Notes: generated by a model from the sequence alone, not told the origin. A stretch of 64,000 nt of DNA from RHKX01 sp963823565 (GCA_963823565.1 CAWGLR010000001.1:868001-932000); one strand, 5' to 3'; shown: positions 49,195-58,304, counted from the stretch's first letter. Translations and numbers: made by a program.

Positions 49195-50403
49195 TCACTT
49201 CAGCTGCGCCGATGTCAGCCCGAGCAGCTGCCGCGCGATGATCAGCAGCTGGATCTGCTGGGTGCCCTCGAAGATGTCGAGGATCTTCGCGTCGCGCGCC
49301 CACTTCTCGAGCAGCTCCTCCTCGCCGAGCCCGAGCGAGCCGCAGAGGGCGATGCAGCGGAGCGCGACGTCGGTGCCGGTCCGTCCCGCCTTCGCCTTCG
49401 CGTAGGAGGCGTGGAGGGAGTTCGGCTTCGAGTTGTCCGCCATCCAGGCCGCCTCCATCGTCAGCAGCCGGGCCGCCTCGAAGTCGGACTCGAGCTCGAG
49501 CAGCTCCGCCGCGGCGGCGGACTGCGTGTTGGCGGGACGGTCGTAGTCGATCTCGACGCCGGCCTCGGCGAGCTTCTCCTTCGTCAGCTCCAGCGATGCA
49601 CGTGCGACGCCGATCGCCATCGCCGCGACCAGCGGGCGCGTGTTGTCGAAGGTCCGCATCACTCCGCCGAAGCCCTTCTTGGTGTCGATCTCGGGGTCGC
49701 CGAGCAGGTCCTCCTTGGGAACGCGGCAGTCGTCGAGGATGAAGGCGGCGGTGTCGGAGGCGCGGATGCCGAGCTTGTGCTCGAGCCGGTCGAGCTTCAG
49801 GCCGGGGTTGTCGCGGCTGACGACGAACGACTTGATCGCGGCGCGCCCGACGTCGCGGTCGAGCGACGCCCAGACGACGACGAGGTCGGCGCGCTCGCCC
49901 GAGGTGACGTAGATCTTCTCGCCGTTGAGGACGTACTCGTCGCCGTCGAGGACCGCCGTCGTGCGGATGGCGGCCGAGTCGGACCCCGCCTCCGGCTCGG
50001 TGATGGCCATCGCCGCCCACTTGCCGGCGAAGCGCTTCTTCTGCTCCTCGTCGGCGACGGCGGCGATGGCCGAGTTCCCCAGCCCCTGGCGCGGCATCGT
50101 CAGCAACAGGCCGACGTCTCCCCAGCACATCTCGATGATCGAAAGGACCGAAGCCATGTTCGAGCCGTTGCGGTTGCCCTCGCCGGCCTCGGCGCGGCTG
50201 ACGCCCGCTGCTCCGGCGCCGCTCGAGCCGCCGCCCTCGTCGAGCCCGTCGATCAGCGCTGCGAGCATGTCGAGCTCCTTCGGGTACTCGTGCTCGGCGA
50301 GGTCGTACTTGCGCGAGATCGGCCGCAGGATCTCGACGCCGACCATGTGGGCCTGGTCGACCAGCGGCCTGAACTTCTTCGGGATCTCGAGGTTGATGGC
50401 CAT
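49195..50403 (-). CDS. Acyl-CoA dehydrogenase, subunit with catalytic Glu
   Basis: A 402-residue acyl-CoA dehydrogenase. MAITEPEAGSDSAAIRTTAV is the FAD-contact motif, VLNGEKIYVTSGERADLVVV the middle strand, and AKILDIFEGTQQIQLLII carries the Glu of the IFEGTxQIQ base motif. It has an unusual Gly/Ser-rich insert near residues 55-80. It oxidises acyl-CoA at C2-C3 and passes electrons to ETF. It starts 2 bases after the stop of the second dehydrogenase, suggesting a heteromeric enzyme. Confidence 0.87.
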   Translation of the reverse strand: MAINLEIPKKFRPLVDQAHMVGVEILRPISRKYDLAEHEYPKELDMLAALIDGLDEGGGSSGAGAAGVSRAEAGEGNRNGSNMASVLSIIEMCWGDVGLLLTMPRQGLGNSAIAAVADEEQKKRFAGKWAAMAITEPEAGSDSAAIRTTAVLDGDEYVLNGEKIYVTSGERADLVVVWASLDRDVGRAAIKSFVVSRDNPGLKLDRLEHKLGIRASDTAAFILDDCRVPKEDLLGDPEIDTKKGFGGVMRTFDNTRPLVAAMAIGVARASLELTKEKLAEAGVEIDYDRPANTQSAAAAELLELESDFEAARLLTMEAAWMADNSKPNSLHASYAKAKAGRTGTDVALRCIALCGSLGLGEEELLEKWARDAKILDIFEGTQQIQLLIIARQLLGLTSAQLK

Positions 50404-50405
50404 GG

Positions 50406-51722
50406 CTAGACGAGCAGCCCTCCCTCGATCACGCCGGCGGCCCGCAGGTCCCGGTACCAGCGCTCGACCGGGTACTCCTTGACGTAGCCGTGGCCGCCGA
50501 GGAGCTGGACGGCGTCGGAACCGATCCGCATCCCCTTGTCGGCGCAGAGCCGGCGCGCCAACGCCGCGGCCTGGGCGAAGTCCTTGCCCTGGTCGGCGAG
50601 GCTCGCCGCGCGGTAGGTGGTCAGGCGCATGCCCTCGACCTCGATCGCGATGTTCGACATGTTGAACGCGACCGCCTGGCGGTAGGAGATCGGCTCGCCG
50701 AAGGCCTTGCGCTCGTTGACGTAGGGGATCAGGAAGTCGAGCGCCGCCTGGGCGGTGCCGACCGCCATCGCGCACCACGCGAGGCGGGCGAGGCGGATGC
50801 ACTCGGCGTAGACATCGGGGGAGCCCTCCGCGAGCAGGGCGCGGGCCGGCAGCTTGACCCCGTCCAGCTTGAGCTCGCCGGTGCCGGCGGCGCGCAGGCC
50901 GATCGCCGGCTCGTCCTGGACGAGGACGCCGTCGGTCGTGGACTCGACGATGAAGAGGGCCGGGCCCGTCTCCCCGAGCGCCGCGGCGACGACGAAGAGC
51001 TCGGCGTCCGCGGCGCGCGGGACGAGCGCCTTCAGGCCGTCGAGGACGAAGCCGTCGCCGTCGCGGCGGGCAGTCGTCTTCAGATCGAACGGGTCGAAGA
51101 GGGCGCCGGGCTCGTGGATCGTCAGCGCCGCGGCGGGTACGTCCTCGCCGGTGAACGCGGGCAGGTAGGTCGACTGCTGCTCGGCGTCACCCCAGAGGCC
51201 GAGCGCGGTGCTGACCGCCGACGGGGCGAGCGCGGCGAAGGCGAGGCCCATGTCACCGCCTGCCAGGGCTTCGGTGATCAGCGCGGATGTGACGGCTGAG
51301 CGCTCCTCGAATGCGCCACCGAGCTCCTCGGGGACACCGAGCATGTTGATCCCGAGCTCGGAGCTCTGGGAGAGCAGCTCGGGAGGGGCGGCGCACTTCG
51401 CGTCGGCGTCCTCGGCGGCCGGGCGGAGCTTCGTCTGGGCGAAGTCCCCGACGGCCTCCTGCATCATCTGCTGCTCCTCGGTGGGAGTGAGGTCGAAGGT
51501 CCCCGAGCCCTTCGCGCGCGGCTGACGGGCGGGCGAGGTCAGCTTCTGCGCCGCGGCGAACGTCCGGCCGGCGGCATTGGCGGCGCGGAAGCCGCCGCGG
51601 GTGCCGCGGAAGACGAGGCGCTCGGTGAGGCCGCGCAGTCCCGCGCGGTCGATCAGGTCGAGTCCGGCGAGCCGGTTCAGCCCGCGGAGGGCGACCTGGG
51701 TTCCTTGCTGGGCGAGAGACAT
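50406..51722 (-). CDS. Acyl-CoA dehydrogenase-like partner subunit
   Basis: A 438-residue ACAD-fold protein with an N-terminal extension of about 75 residues. Recognisable parts are DFAQTKLRPAAEDADAKCAA, FIVESTTDGVLVQDEPAIGL, ERKAFGEPISYRQAVAFNMS and DAVQLLGGHGYVKEYPVERW. It ends RDLRAAGVIEGGLLV and lacks the normal IYEGTxxIQ catalytic Glu. The EPxAGSD flavin motif is also altered (TIHEPGALFDPF). It probably forms a complex with the next gene product, as in alpha2beta2 acyl-CoA dehydrogenases of mycobacteria; this is inferred. Confidence 0.82.
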   Translation of the reverse strand: MSLAQQGTQVALRGLNRLAGLDLIDRAGLRGLTERLVFRGTRGGFRAANAAGRTFAAAQKLTSPARQPRAKGSGTFDLTPTEEQQMMQEAVGDFAQTKLRPAAEDADAKCAAPPELLSQSSELGINMLGVPEELGGAFEERSAVTSALITEALAGGDMGLAFAALAPSAVSTALGLWGDAEQQSTYLPAFTGEDVPAAALTIHEPGALFDPFDLKTTARRDGDGFVLDGLKALVPRAADAELFVVAAALGETGPALFIVESTTDGVLVQDEPAIGLRAAGTGELKLDGVKLPARALLAEGSPDVYAECIRLARLAWCAMAVGTAQAALDFLIPYVNERKAFGEPISYRQAVAFNMSNIAIEVEGMRLTTYRAASLADQGKDFAQAAALARRLCADKGMRIGSDAVQLLGGHGYVKEYPVERWYRDLRAAGVIEGGLLV

Positions 51723-51925
51723 CCGTTGCCGTTGGGCGGGGCGCGCCGAGGCACGCGGGGGCAGGTTTGTAGCACAGATCCGTGGCACATCAACCGATGG
51801 AGCGGGTGATCCGATCGGGGCGCCGGCGCGAATGGGTTGGCAGGCCGAAACGCGCGGGCAGCGACCCGGACAGCTCGGCCGTACGAGGAGAAACCCACTC
51901 CCCACCCCCTATCTAGGAGGCACCC

Positions 51926-52594
51926 TTGCCCCGCAACCCACTCACCCGTCTCGGCCTGCTCATCGTGGCCTCGCTCGCGCTGGCATTCGGCGTCGCGGCA
52001 TGCGGCGACGACAGCGACGACTCGACCTCGAGCTCCGGCGCGAGCACCGAGCCGGTCGCCGCGATCGACCCGCTGACCGGCGTCGACACGTCCGTCGCGC
52101 TCGACGCAGGCTTCACGGACGCCCTGAAGCAGCTGAAGGTGACGCCCGGCGTCGTCGGCGACGCGAAGCTCGACGGGACCGACGTCTCGTTCCCGATCAC
52201 CGGCGGCAGCGTCACCTACTACGACCCGGCGTCCTCGGTCCGTCCCTACGTCCAGGGGCTGATCAACCACGAGGGCAGCGGCCTCAGCCTCACGGCGGGC
52301 GGCACCAAGGTCGAACTGACGGACTTCGTCATCGACCCCGGCACCTCTCAGCTCATGGGCACCGTCTCGGTCGACGGCAAGGAGGCGGCCTCCGACGCCG
52401 TCCTCTTCGACCTCGACGGCACCACCCTGGAGCCGCTGAAGACGAACCCGGACGGCACCGCGACGCTGGCCGGCACCACGGTGCTCCTCTCCGACGACGC
52501 GGCCACGCTGCTGAACGACACGTTCGGCATCCAGGACCTCGCGGGCGGCCTGAAGATCGGCGTCTCGACGATCACGGTCGGGGGGAAGAGCTAG
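51926..52594 (+). CDS. Putative lipoprotein, possibly HtaA-like domain
   Basis: A 222-residue protein starting at TTG 51926 with AGGAGG at good distance. A lipobox signal (GLLIVASLALAFGVAACGDD) is followed by a Ser/Asp linker and a beta-rich domain: VSFPITGGSVTYYDPASS, INHEGSGLSLTAGGTKVELT, FVIDPGTSQLMGTVSVDGKE. The pattern of an H-x-G-G-L-S-L block before a TDF-(I/V)-D strand is like HtaA-type domains, which bind haem in corynebacteria. I hold this loosely. A strong terminator follows. Confidence 0.7.
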   Translation: MPRNPLTRLGLLIVASLALAFGVAACGDDSDDSTSSSGASTEPVAAIDPLTGVDTSVALDAGFTDALKQLKVTPGVVGDAKLDGTDVSFPITGGSVTYYDPASSVRPYVQGLINHEGSGLSLTAGGTKVELTDFVIDPGTSQLMGTVSVDGKEAASDAVLFDLDGTTLEPLKTNPDGTATLAGTTVLLSDDAATLLNDTFGIQDLAGGLKIGVSTITVGGKS

Positions 52595-52637
52595 CAGCGA
52601 GTAGCACGCTCGCTTCGCTCGCTGTAGCGAGTAGCCG

Positions 52638-52667
52638 GCGGCGCCGGCCCTTCGATGGGCCGGCGCC
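52638..52667 (+). terminator. 12-bp perfect hairpin
   Basis: CGGCGCCGGCCC (52638-52649) and GGGCCGGCGCCG (52656-52667) pair around a 6-base loop, 43 bases past the lipoprotein stop and before the convergent thioesterase gene. Likely shared by both. Confidence 0.75.
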
Positions 52668-52728
52668 GCGCAGGTAATCCGGCGAGCGGCAGGGGCAGTG
52701 ACGCTCCCTGCGCGCCGGGTCCGCGCGG

Positions 52729-53574
52729 CTAACCCGGCTCCCACGGCCGCAGCAGCGCCAGCTGCCGGCTCTGCGCCAGCAACCGTCCATCTCCGCTCCA
52801 GACCTCGCCCGCTTCGTCGAAGAGCCCGTCGATCGACGCCTCGGAGCGGAAGTGGACGAGCGCGTACTCGTCATCGGGCGCCGGCTTGGCGCGGAAGTGG
52901 ATCGTCAGCTCGAGGGTGGGAGCCTGCGAGGGCGCGTCGAGGCGGCTGAAGGGGGCGGGCCACCAGGCGTCGGTGAAGAGGGCGACGAGCTCGGGGGTGA
53001 GCGGGTCACCGTCACGGGTCCTCAGCCAGCCGCCGGTGACGGCCTCGGGACCGCCGCTGAAGGGCGGCGTGCCGAACGCGGGCCGGGTCTCGAGCCGCTC
53101 GAACATCGGCGGAGGCTTGCCGGGGATGCCGAGCTCGGGGACGTCGGACGGGGGCGGCGCGGCGGGCGGCGCGGGCTCCCAGTCCGCCATCCCTTCGTAG
53201 TCGCTGGAGAGGACGCTGAGGGCGATCGTCGTCAGCCGGCCGCCCTGGAACATACGGGCGGAGCAGGTGCTGGCGGAGCGGCCGGAGCGCTCCACCGTCA
53301 CCTCGACCTCGACGTCGCCGGCGGCGGGCGGGCGCAGGTAGTGGAGGGTCAGCGACCGCGGGAGCCGGCCGGGATCGCCGATCTCGGCGCGCATCGCGCG
53401 GAGGACGAGCGCGGCGATCACGCCGCCGTTGGGGCCGGGAGGACCGAACCAGCCGGCGTCCATGGTGCCGCGGTAGCGGGAGCCGCCCAGCGGCTCGGCG
53501 CGCGTCGCCCGCTCGAAGGCAGTCGCGTGAGCCTCCTCCGCCCCCTCCTCGGCAGCCGTCGCCGCGTCGCTCAT
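52729..53574 (-). CDS. Thioesterase-family (double hot-dog) protein
   Basis: A 281-residue protein. GTMDAGWFGPPGPNGGVIAA (N-terminal hot dog helix) and LTLHYLRPPAAGDVEVEVTV (strand) are typical of acyl-CoA thioesterase-like proteins of the TesB/4HBT superfamily. The C-terminal half repeats the fold (WWPAPFSRLDAPSQAPTLEL, LTIHFRAKP). It would hydrolyse acyl-CoA; the catalytic residues are not certain. ATG 53574 was chosen over an upstream Met at 53595. Divergent from the amino-acid ABC operon. Confidence 0.82.
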   Translation of the reverse strand: MSDAATAAEEGAEEAHATAFERATRAEPLGGSRYRGTMDAGWFGPPGPNGGVIAALVLRAMRAEIGDPGRLPRSLTLHYLRPPAAGDVEVEVTVERSGRSASTCSARMFQGGRLTTIALSVLSSDYEGMADWEPAPPAAPPPSDVPELGIPGKPPPMFERLETRPAFGTPPFSGGPEAVTGGWLRTRDGDPLTPELVALFTDAWWPAPFSRLDAPSQAPTLELTIHFRAKPAPDDEYALVHFRSEASIDGLFDEAGEVWSGDGRLLAQSRQLALLRPWEPG

Positions 53575-53679
53575 GCGCGCAGTCTCACAGCGCAATCGGT
53601 CCGCGACTGTGCGATCGACACGCGAACTGCGTTTGGCGCATAGGATTCCGCGGTCGCGTTCCCGAGCCGAGGTCGACCC

Positions 53680-54558
53680 GTGTCTTCATCCCGCATTCCC
53701 AAGTTCACCCTGCTGCTGTTGCTGATGGCGCTCGCCGCCGTCCTCGCCGCATGCAGCGAGTCCGACGATTCGACGTCCGGCGACTCGACGGCGGCGTCGC
53801 TTTCGGACTGCACGCCCGACCAGCTCGAGACCGTCACCGACGGGAAGCTGACGATCGGCACCGACAAGCCGGCGTACCCGCCCTACTTCGAGGACAACGA
53901 CCCGACGAACGGGAAGGGCTTCGAGAGCGCCGTCGGCTACGCGATCGCTGACCAGCTCGGCTTCTCCGCCGACCAGGTCGAGTGGACCGTCGTCCCGTTC
54001 AACGCCTCCTACGCGCCGGGCCCGAAGGACTTCGACTTCGACCTGAACCAGATCTCGATCACGCCGAAGCGCGCCGAGGCCGTCGACTTCTCGGCGCCGT
54101 ACTACACCGCCGATCAGGCGGTCGTCGCGCTCCCCGGCACGCTTCCCGACGAGCTGACGTCGACCGGCGACCTCGCCGACGCGAAGATCGGCGTCCAGAT
54201 CGGCACCACGAGCCTCGACGCGGTCAACGAGACGATCGAGCCGAACGAGGATCCAGTCGTCTTCGACACGTCCAACGACGTCGTCACGGCGCTCGAGAAC
54301 GGGCAGGTCGACGCGGTGGTCGTCGACACTCCGACCGCGCTCTACCTGACCGCCGCGCAAATCCCGAAGGCCGAGATCTACGGCGAGTTCGCGGCGCCGG
54401 GCGAGGACAGCGACGAGTGGGGCGCCCTGCTCGAGAAGGACTCCTCGCTGACCGGCTGCGTCTCGGCCGCGATCGACGAGCTCCGGAGCTCGGGCGAGCT
54501 CGAGAAGATCCAGAACGAGTGGATCAACTCCGCGGGCGGCGTCCCCAAGCTCGACTGA
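53680..54558 (+). CDS. Polar amino acid ABC transporter, substrate-binding lipoprotein
   Basis: A 292-residue family 3 solute-binding protein from GTG 53680. The signal ends in the lipobox LAACSE. KLTIGTDKPAYPPYFEDND starts lobe I, FDFDLNQISITPKRAEAVDF is the ligand-contact block, and IGVQIGTTSLDAVNETIEPN starts lobe II. It delivers an amino acid to the permease encoded next. The following genes are in the same direction and overlap, so it is one operon. Confidence 0.9.
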   Translation: MSSSRIPKFTLLLLLMALAAVLAACSESDDSTSGDSTAASLSDCTPDQLETVTDGKLTIGTDKPAYPPYFEDNDPTNGKGFESAVGYAIADQLGFSADQVEWTVVPFNASYAPGPKDFDFDLNQISITPKRAEAVDFSAPYYTADQAVVALPGTLPDELTSTGDLADAKIGVQIGTTSLDAVNETIEPNEDPVVFDTSNDVVTALENGQVDAVVVDTPTALYLTAAQIPKAEIYGEFAAPGEDSDEWGALLEKDSSLTGCVSAAIDELRSSGELEKIQNEWINSAGGVPKLD

Positions 54559-54592
54559 GCGGCGCCCGGCCACGGAAGACCACGCTGAGAAC

Positions 54593-55420
54593 CTGAGCGA
54601 ACCGGCGCGCGACCGGCGCGCCGAGCGGGCTGCCGCCAAGCAGGCCCGCGACCGCCGCGGCGGCCTGATCGCGACGGTCTCGACGATCCTCGTCATCGGG
54701 GCGCTCACCGCACTCACGGTGACCAGCCCCGGCTGGCCGGAGGTGCGGGAGAAGTTCTTCAACGTGGAGGAGTTCCGCGACTCCTTCCCCGACATCTTCG
54801 AGGCCTTCTGGCTCGACGTGAGGGTCTTCATGGTGGTCGAGGTCGCCGTCCTCCTCCTCGGGCTGATCGTGGCGCTCGCACGCATCACCACCTCGCCGGC
54901 CCTCTTTCCACTCCGGGCGCTGGCGGTCGTCTACACGAACCTGTTCCGCGGGGTCCCCACCGTGCTCCTCGTCTTCCTGATCGGCTTCGGCGTCCCCGGG
55001 CTGGAGCTGACGGGCGTGCCCACCAACGTGGTCGTCCTCGGAGGAATCGCGCTGACCCTCTCCTACGGCGCCTACGTGGCGGAGGTCTACCGCGCGGGCC
55101 TGCGCTCGGTCCACCCCGGCCAGCGCGAGGCGGCGCTCGCTGCGGGCCTGACCGAGAACCAGGCGATGCGCCACGTGATCCTGCCGCAGGCCGTGCGAAG
55201 CGTCGGGCCGCCGCTGCTCAACGACTTCATCGCGCTGCAGAAGGACGTCGCGCTGCTCGCGATCATCGGGGTGACGAACGAAGCGTTCCGGCAGGCGCAG
55301 ATCGCTTCGTACGACACCTTCAACTACACGCCCCTCCTCGGCGCCGCCTTCCTCTACCTGTGCGTGACCGTGCCGCTCGCCCTGCTTCTGGATCGCTGGG
55401 AGCGAGGGCAGGTGCGATGA
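54593..55420 (+). CDS. Amino acid ABC transporter permease
   Basis: A permease of the HisMQ type. EAA loop: REAALAAGLTENQAMRHVIL. FRGVPTVLLVFLIGFG and GAYVAEVYRAGLRSVHPGQR are family blocks. The first normal start codon is GTG 54719, but the frame stays open upstream, and the family-typical basic stretch and first membrane helix (GGLIATVSTILVIGALTALT) lie before it. The only initiator-like codon that includes these is CTG at 54593. Starting there gives 275 residues. The stop overlaps the ATPase start (ATGA). Confidence 0.83.
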   Translation: MSEPARDRRAERAAAKQARDRRGGLIATVSTILVIGALTALTVTSPGWPEVREKFFNVEEFRDSFPDIFEAFWLDVRVFMVVEVAVLLLGLIVALARITTSPALFPLRALAVVYTNLFRGVPTVLLVFLIGFGVPGLELTGVPTNVVVLGGIALTLSYGAYVAEVYRAGLRSVHPGQREAALAAGLTENQAMRHVILPQAVRSVGPPLLNDFIALQKDVALLAIIGVTNEAFRQAQIASYDTFNYTPLLGAAFLYLCVTVPLALLLDRWERGQVR

Positions 55421-56166
55421 GCGCGCCGGTCATCGAGATCCGCGGAGTCACCAAGTCCTTCGGCGAGCGAGAGGTGCTGAAGGGGATCGACCTCGCGGTC
55501 GAAGAGCACCGGGCAGTCGCGCTGATCGGCGCCTCGGGCTCGGGCAAGTCGACGCTCCTGCGCTGCATCGACCTGCTCACCGAGATCGACGACGGCGACG
55601 TCTTCCTCGACGGCGAGGTCATCACCGACCCCTCGGTCGACCCGGTGACGGTTCGCCGCCGGCTCGGTTTCGTGTTCCAGTCCTACAACCTTTTCCCCCA
55701 CCTCAACGTGCTCGACAACATCACGCTCGGGATCATCCGGGCGCACGGTGTGGAGAAGGGCAACGCGGAAGAGCAGGCCCGGGCGATCCTCGCCCGCTTC
55801 GGCCTCGAGGGCCGCGAGGAGGAGTCCCCCTCGAACCTCTCCGGCGGCCAGCAGCAGCGGGTCGCGATCGCGCGCGCCTTCGCGACGCGGCCGCGGGCGA
55901 TGCTGCTCGACGAGGTGACCAGCGCGCTGGACCCCGAGCTCGTCGGCGAGGTCCTGACCGCCGTCCGCGACCTCAAGACCGAGGGCGTGACGATGATCAT
56001 CGCCACCCACGAGATGGGCTTCGCCCGCGAAGTCGCCGACACGGTCGGGTTCCTCCACGAGGGCCGGCTCGTCGAGATCGGCCCGCCCGAGCGCGTGCTC
56101 GAGGACCCGACCGAGGAGCCGACGCGCCGGTTCCTCCGGCGGCTGCTCGAGGCGGGGCGGGCGTAG
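55417..56166 (+). CDS. Amino acid ABC transporter ATP-binding protein
   Basis: A 249-residue ABC ATPase. Walker A is LIGASGSGKSTLLRCID, signature LSGGQQQRVAIARAFAT, Walker B AMLLDEVTSALDPELVG, and H loop IIATHEMGFAREVAD. These are typical of GlnQ/HisP. It drives uptake with the permease. A family 1 repeat follows the stop by 40 bases. Confidence 0.93.
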   Translation: MSAPVIEIRGVTKSFGEREVLKGIDLAVEEHRAVALIGASGSGKSTLLRCIDLLTEIDDGDVFLDGEVITDPSVDPVTVRRRLGFVFQSYNLFPHLNVLDNITLGIIRAHGVEKGNAEEQARAILARFGLEGREEESPSNLSGGQQQRVAIARAFATRPRAMLLDEVTSALDPELVGEVLTAVRDLKTEGVTMIIATHEMGFAREVADTVGFLHEGRLVEIGPPERVLEDPTEEPTRRFLRRLLEAGRA

Positions 56167-56205
56167 CGGGCCCGGCCACGCTTCCTGGCGCAGCCTCCTC
56201 CCCCT

Positions 56206-56249
56206 GCTGGGGTCACTGATTACGGGATGTCGAACTGAGCGACCCCAGC
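56206..56249. repeat. Palindromic repeat, family 1 copy C
   Basis: GCTGGGGTC (56206-56214) and GACCCCAGC (56241-56249) form a perfect 9-bp stem around 26 bases, the same arm and spacer length as copies A (13178) and B (26726). It sits between two convergent genes. Confidence 0.65.
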
Positions 56250-56270
56250 GGTTGGGATCGGTGGCGAGAG

Positions 56271-58304
56271 CTAGCCGTCGTCCGCCGTCGCCGGCACCGA
56301 CAGCAGCTCGCGGACGTTGACGCTCGGGTCCTCAATCGTCATCGCCGAGGTCCTGCTCGCCTCGCCCCCCGGCGTGCCGATCGGTGCCGCGAGCACCGCG
56401 TCGGGGATGCCGAAGGCGTCGACGAGGTCGAAGGCGAACGGGCGGATCTCGCCGCAGAGGTCGTTGACGGCGCGGATGACTGCCTTCGAGCGGGTCGAGG
56501 AGATGCGGCCGTGCTCCTGGTACCAGGCGCGGTTGCGCTCGATCGATGAGATGGCGTAGAGGTCGCAGAGGCGGTCGAGGAGCTTCTTGTGGTCGGGGTC
56601 CTCGCAACGGTCGACGCCGCCGACGAAGGACTCGAGGACGAGGCGGTCGACGTGGGCTCGGGCGCAGTCGAGGACGTGGTCCTGGGCGGCGTTGAAGACG
56701 ACGAACGGGTCGAGGCCGGCCTCGATGCCGTTGCGGAGGCGCCGCGCGGCGGTGGAGATGAGGTGCTCCTCGCGCCACCGCAGCATCCCGAGCTGATAGT
56801 CGCGCTCGCCGAGGTCCTGCTCCCCCTCGCGGCCCGGGACGAGGTCGTCGGCGAGGCGCTGGACGAGCTCGCGCATGGCCGAGCGCTCTGCCACCGTCTC
56901 CCAGGCCTGACTGGCGACGAAGCCGACGGTGCCGAGCACGTCGAGCTCGCCGAACTCGTCGCGGAAGCCGGTCAGCAGGCTCTTGGCGACGAGCTGGAGC
57001 AGGATCGTGTTGTCGCCCTCGAAGGTCGTGAAGACCTCGGTGTCGTTCTTGAGCTCGCCGAGGCGGTTCTCGCTCAGGTAGCCGGCGCCGCCGCAGGCCT
57101 CCCGGCACTCCTGGATCGTCTCGGTCGCGTGCCAGGTCGCAATGGCCTTCAGGCCGGCCGCCCGCGTCTCGAGCTCGCGCCGCGCCGCGTCGTCGTCGAC
57201 CTCGCCGCCGAAGATCCGGTCGAGCTCGGCGAGCACGTCGGCCTGCGCGAAGTGGAGCGCGTAGGTCTTCGCGAGCGCCGGGAGCAGGCGCCGCTGATGG
57301 ACGCGGTAGTCGAGCAGCAGCACCTCGTCGTCGGAGTCGGGCGGGCCGAACTGGCGGCGCCGCAGCCCGTGACGGACCGCGATCGCCAGCGCCGACTTCG
57401 AGGCGCTGATCGCCGCGCCGCCGACGCTGACCCGCCCCATGATCAGCGTCCCGAGCATCGTGAAGAAGCGGCGGTTGCGGTTCTCGATCTCGCTGAAGTA
57501 GGTGCCGTCCTCACGGACCTGGGCGTAGCGGTCGAGCAGGGCGTCGCGCGGCACCCGGATCTCGTCGAACCAGATGCGGCCGTTGTCGACGCCGTTGAGC
57601 CCGATCTTCGGCCCGTCGTCCTCGATTCGGACGCCCTCGACGACCCTGCCGCGCTCGGCGCGCAGTGGCACCAGCAGCGCGTGGACCCCGCGGCCCTCCC
57701 CGCCGACGATCAGCTGCGCGAAGACGACGGCCATCCGCCCGTCGCGGGCGGCGTTGCCGATGTAGTCCTTGCAGTCCTCCTCGGTCGGCGTGTCGACGAC
57801 GAACTCGCCGGCGTCGGCGTCGTATGTCGCGGTCGTGCGAACCTGCTGCACGTTGGATCCGTGGCCGCGCTCGCTCATCGCGAAGCAGCCGGGCAGCTCG
57901 AGCGAGGTGATCGCCGACAGGTACCGCTCGTGGTGCTTGCGCGTCCCGAGGTGCAGCACCGCGCCGCCGAAGAGCCCGAACTGGACGCCGCACTTGACCA
58001 ACAGCGAGAGATCGCTGTGGGCCATCGTCTCGAACGCCGCGACGGCGCCGCCGACCCGGTCGAGCCCGCCGAACTCCTCCGGGAAGCCCATCGCGGTCCC
58101 GCCGGACGCCGACAGCAGCCGCAGCCACTCCATCACCTTCTCGCGGTAGGGCTCGCCGTCGAGCGGCCACTCCGACTCCGTGAACTCGGTCCGCGAGATG
58201 ACGCCGCGGATCATCTCCCTGATCTCGCGGTGCTCGCCGTCGAGGTAGCGGCGCAGGGAGACGGCGTCGACGCGCTCGGGACGGCCGTCGTTCTGCTCGC
58301 TCAT
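56271..58304 (-). CDS. Acyl-CoA oxidase-like acyl-CoA dehydrogenase
   Basis: A 677-residue protein of acyl-CoA oxidase size. GCFAMSERGHGSNVQQVRTT is the flavin motif, ATWHATETIQECREACGGAG and LKNDTEVFTTFEGDNTILLQ (catalytic Glu) are ACOX blocks. The extra C-terminal domain (ERDYQLGMLRWREEHLISTA...) is the oxidase-type second helical domain. It would use O2 or ETF; bacterial members may act as dehydrogenases. ATG 58304. Monocistronic; convergent with the amino acid ABC operon. Confidence 0.88.
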   Translation of the reverse strand: MSEQNDGRPERVDAVSLRRYLDGEHREIREMIRGVISRTEFTESEWPLDGEPYREKVMEWLRLLSASGGTAMGFPEEFGGLDRVGGAVAAFETMAHSDLSLLVKCGVQFGLFGGAVLHLGTRKHHERYLSAITSLELPGCFAMSERGHGSNVQQVRTTATYDADAGEFVVDTPTEEDCKDYIGNAARDGRMAVVFAQLIVGGEGRGVHALLVPLRAERGRVVEGVRIEDDGPKIGLNGVDNGRIWFDEIRVPRDALLDRYAQVREDGTYFSEIENRNRRFFTMLGTLIMGRVSVGGAAISASKSALAIAVRHGLRRRQFGPPDSDDEVLLLDYRVHQRRLLPALAKTYALHFAQADVLAELDRIFGGEVDDDAARRELETRAAGLKAIATWHATETIQECREACGGAGYLSENRLGELKNDTEVFTTFEGDNTILLQLVAKSLLTGFRDEFGELDVLGTVGFVASQAWETVAERSAMRELVQRLADDLVPGREGEQDLGERDYQLGMLRWREEHLISTAARRLRNGIEAGLDPFVVFNAAQDHVLDCARAHVDRLVLESFVGGVDRCEDPDHKKLLDRLCDLYAISSIERNRAWYQEHGRISSTRSKAVIRAVNDLCGEIRPFAFDLVDAFGIPDAVLAAPIGTPGGEASRTSAMTIEDPSVNVRELLSVPATADDG

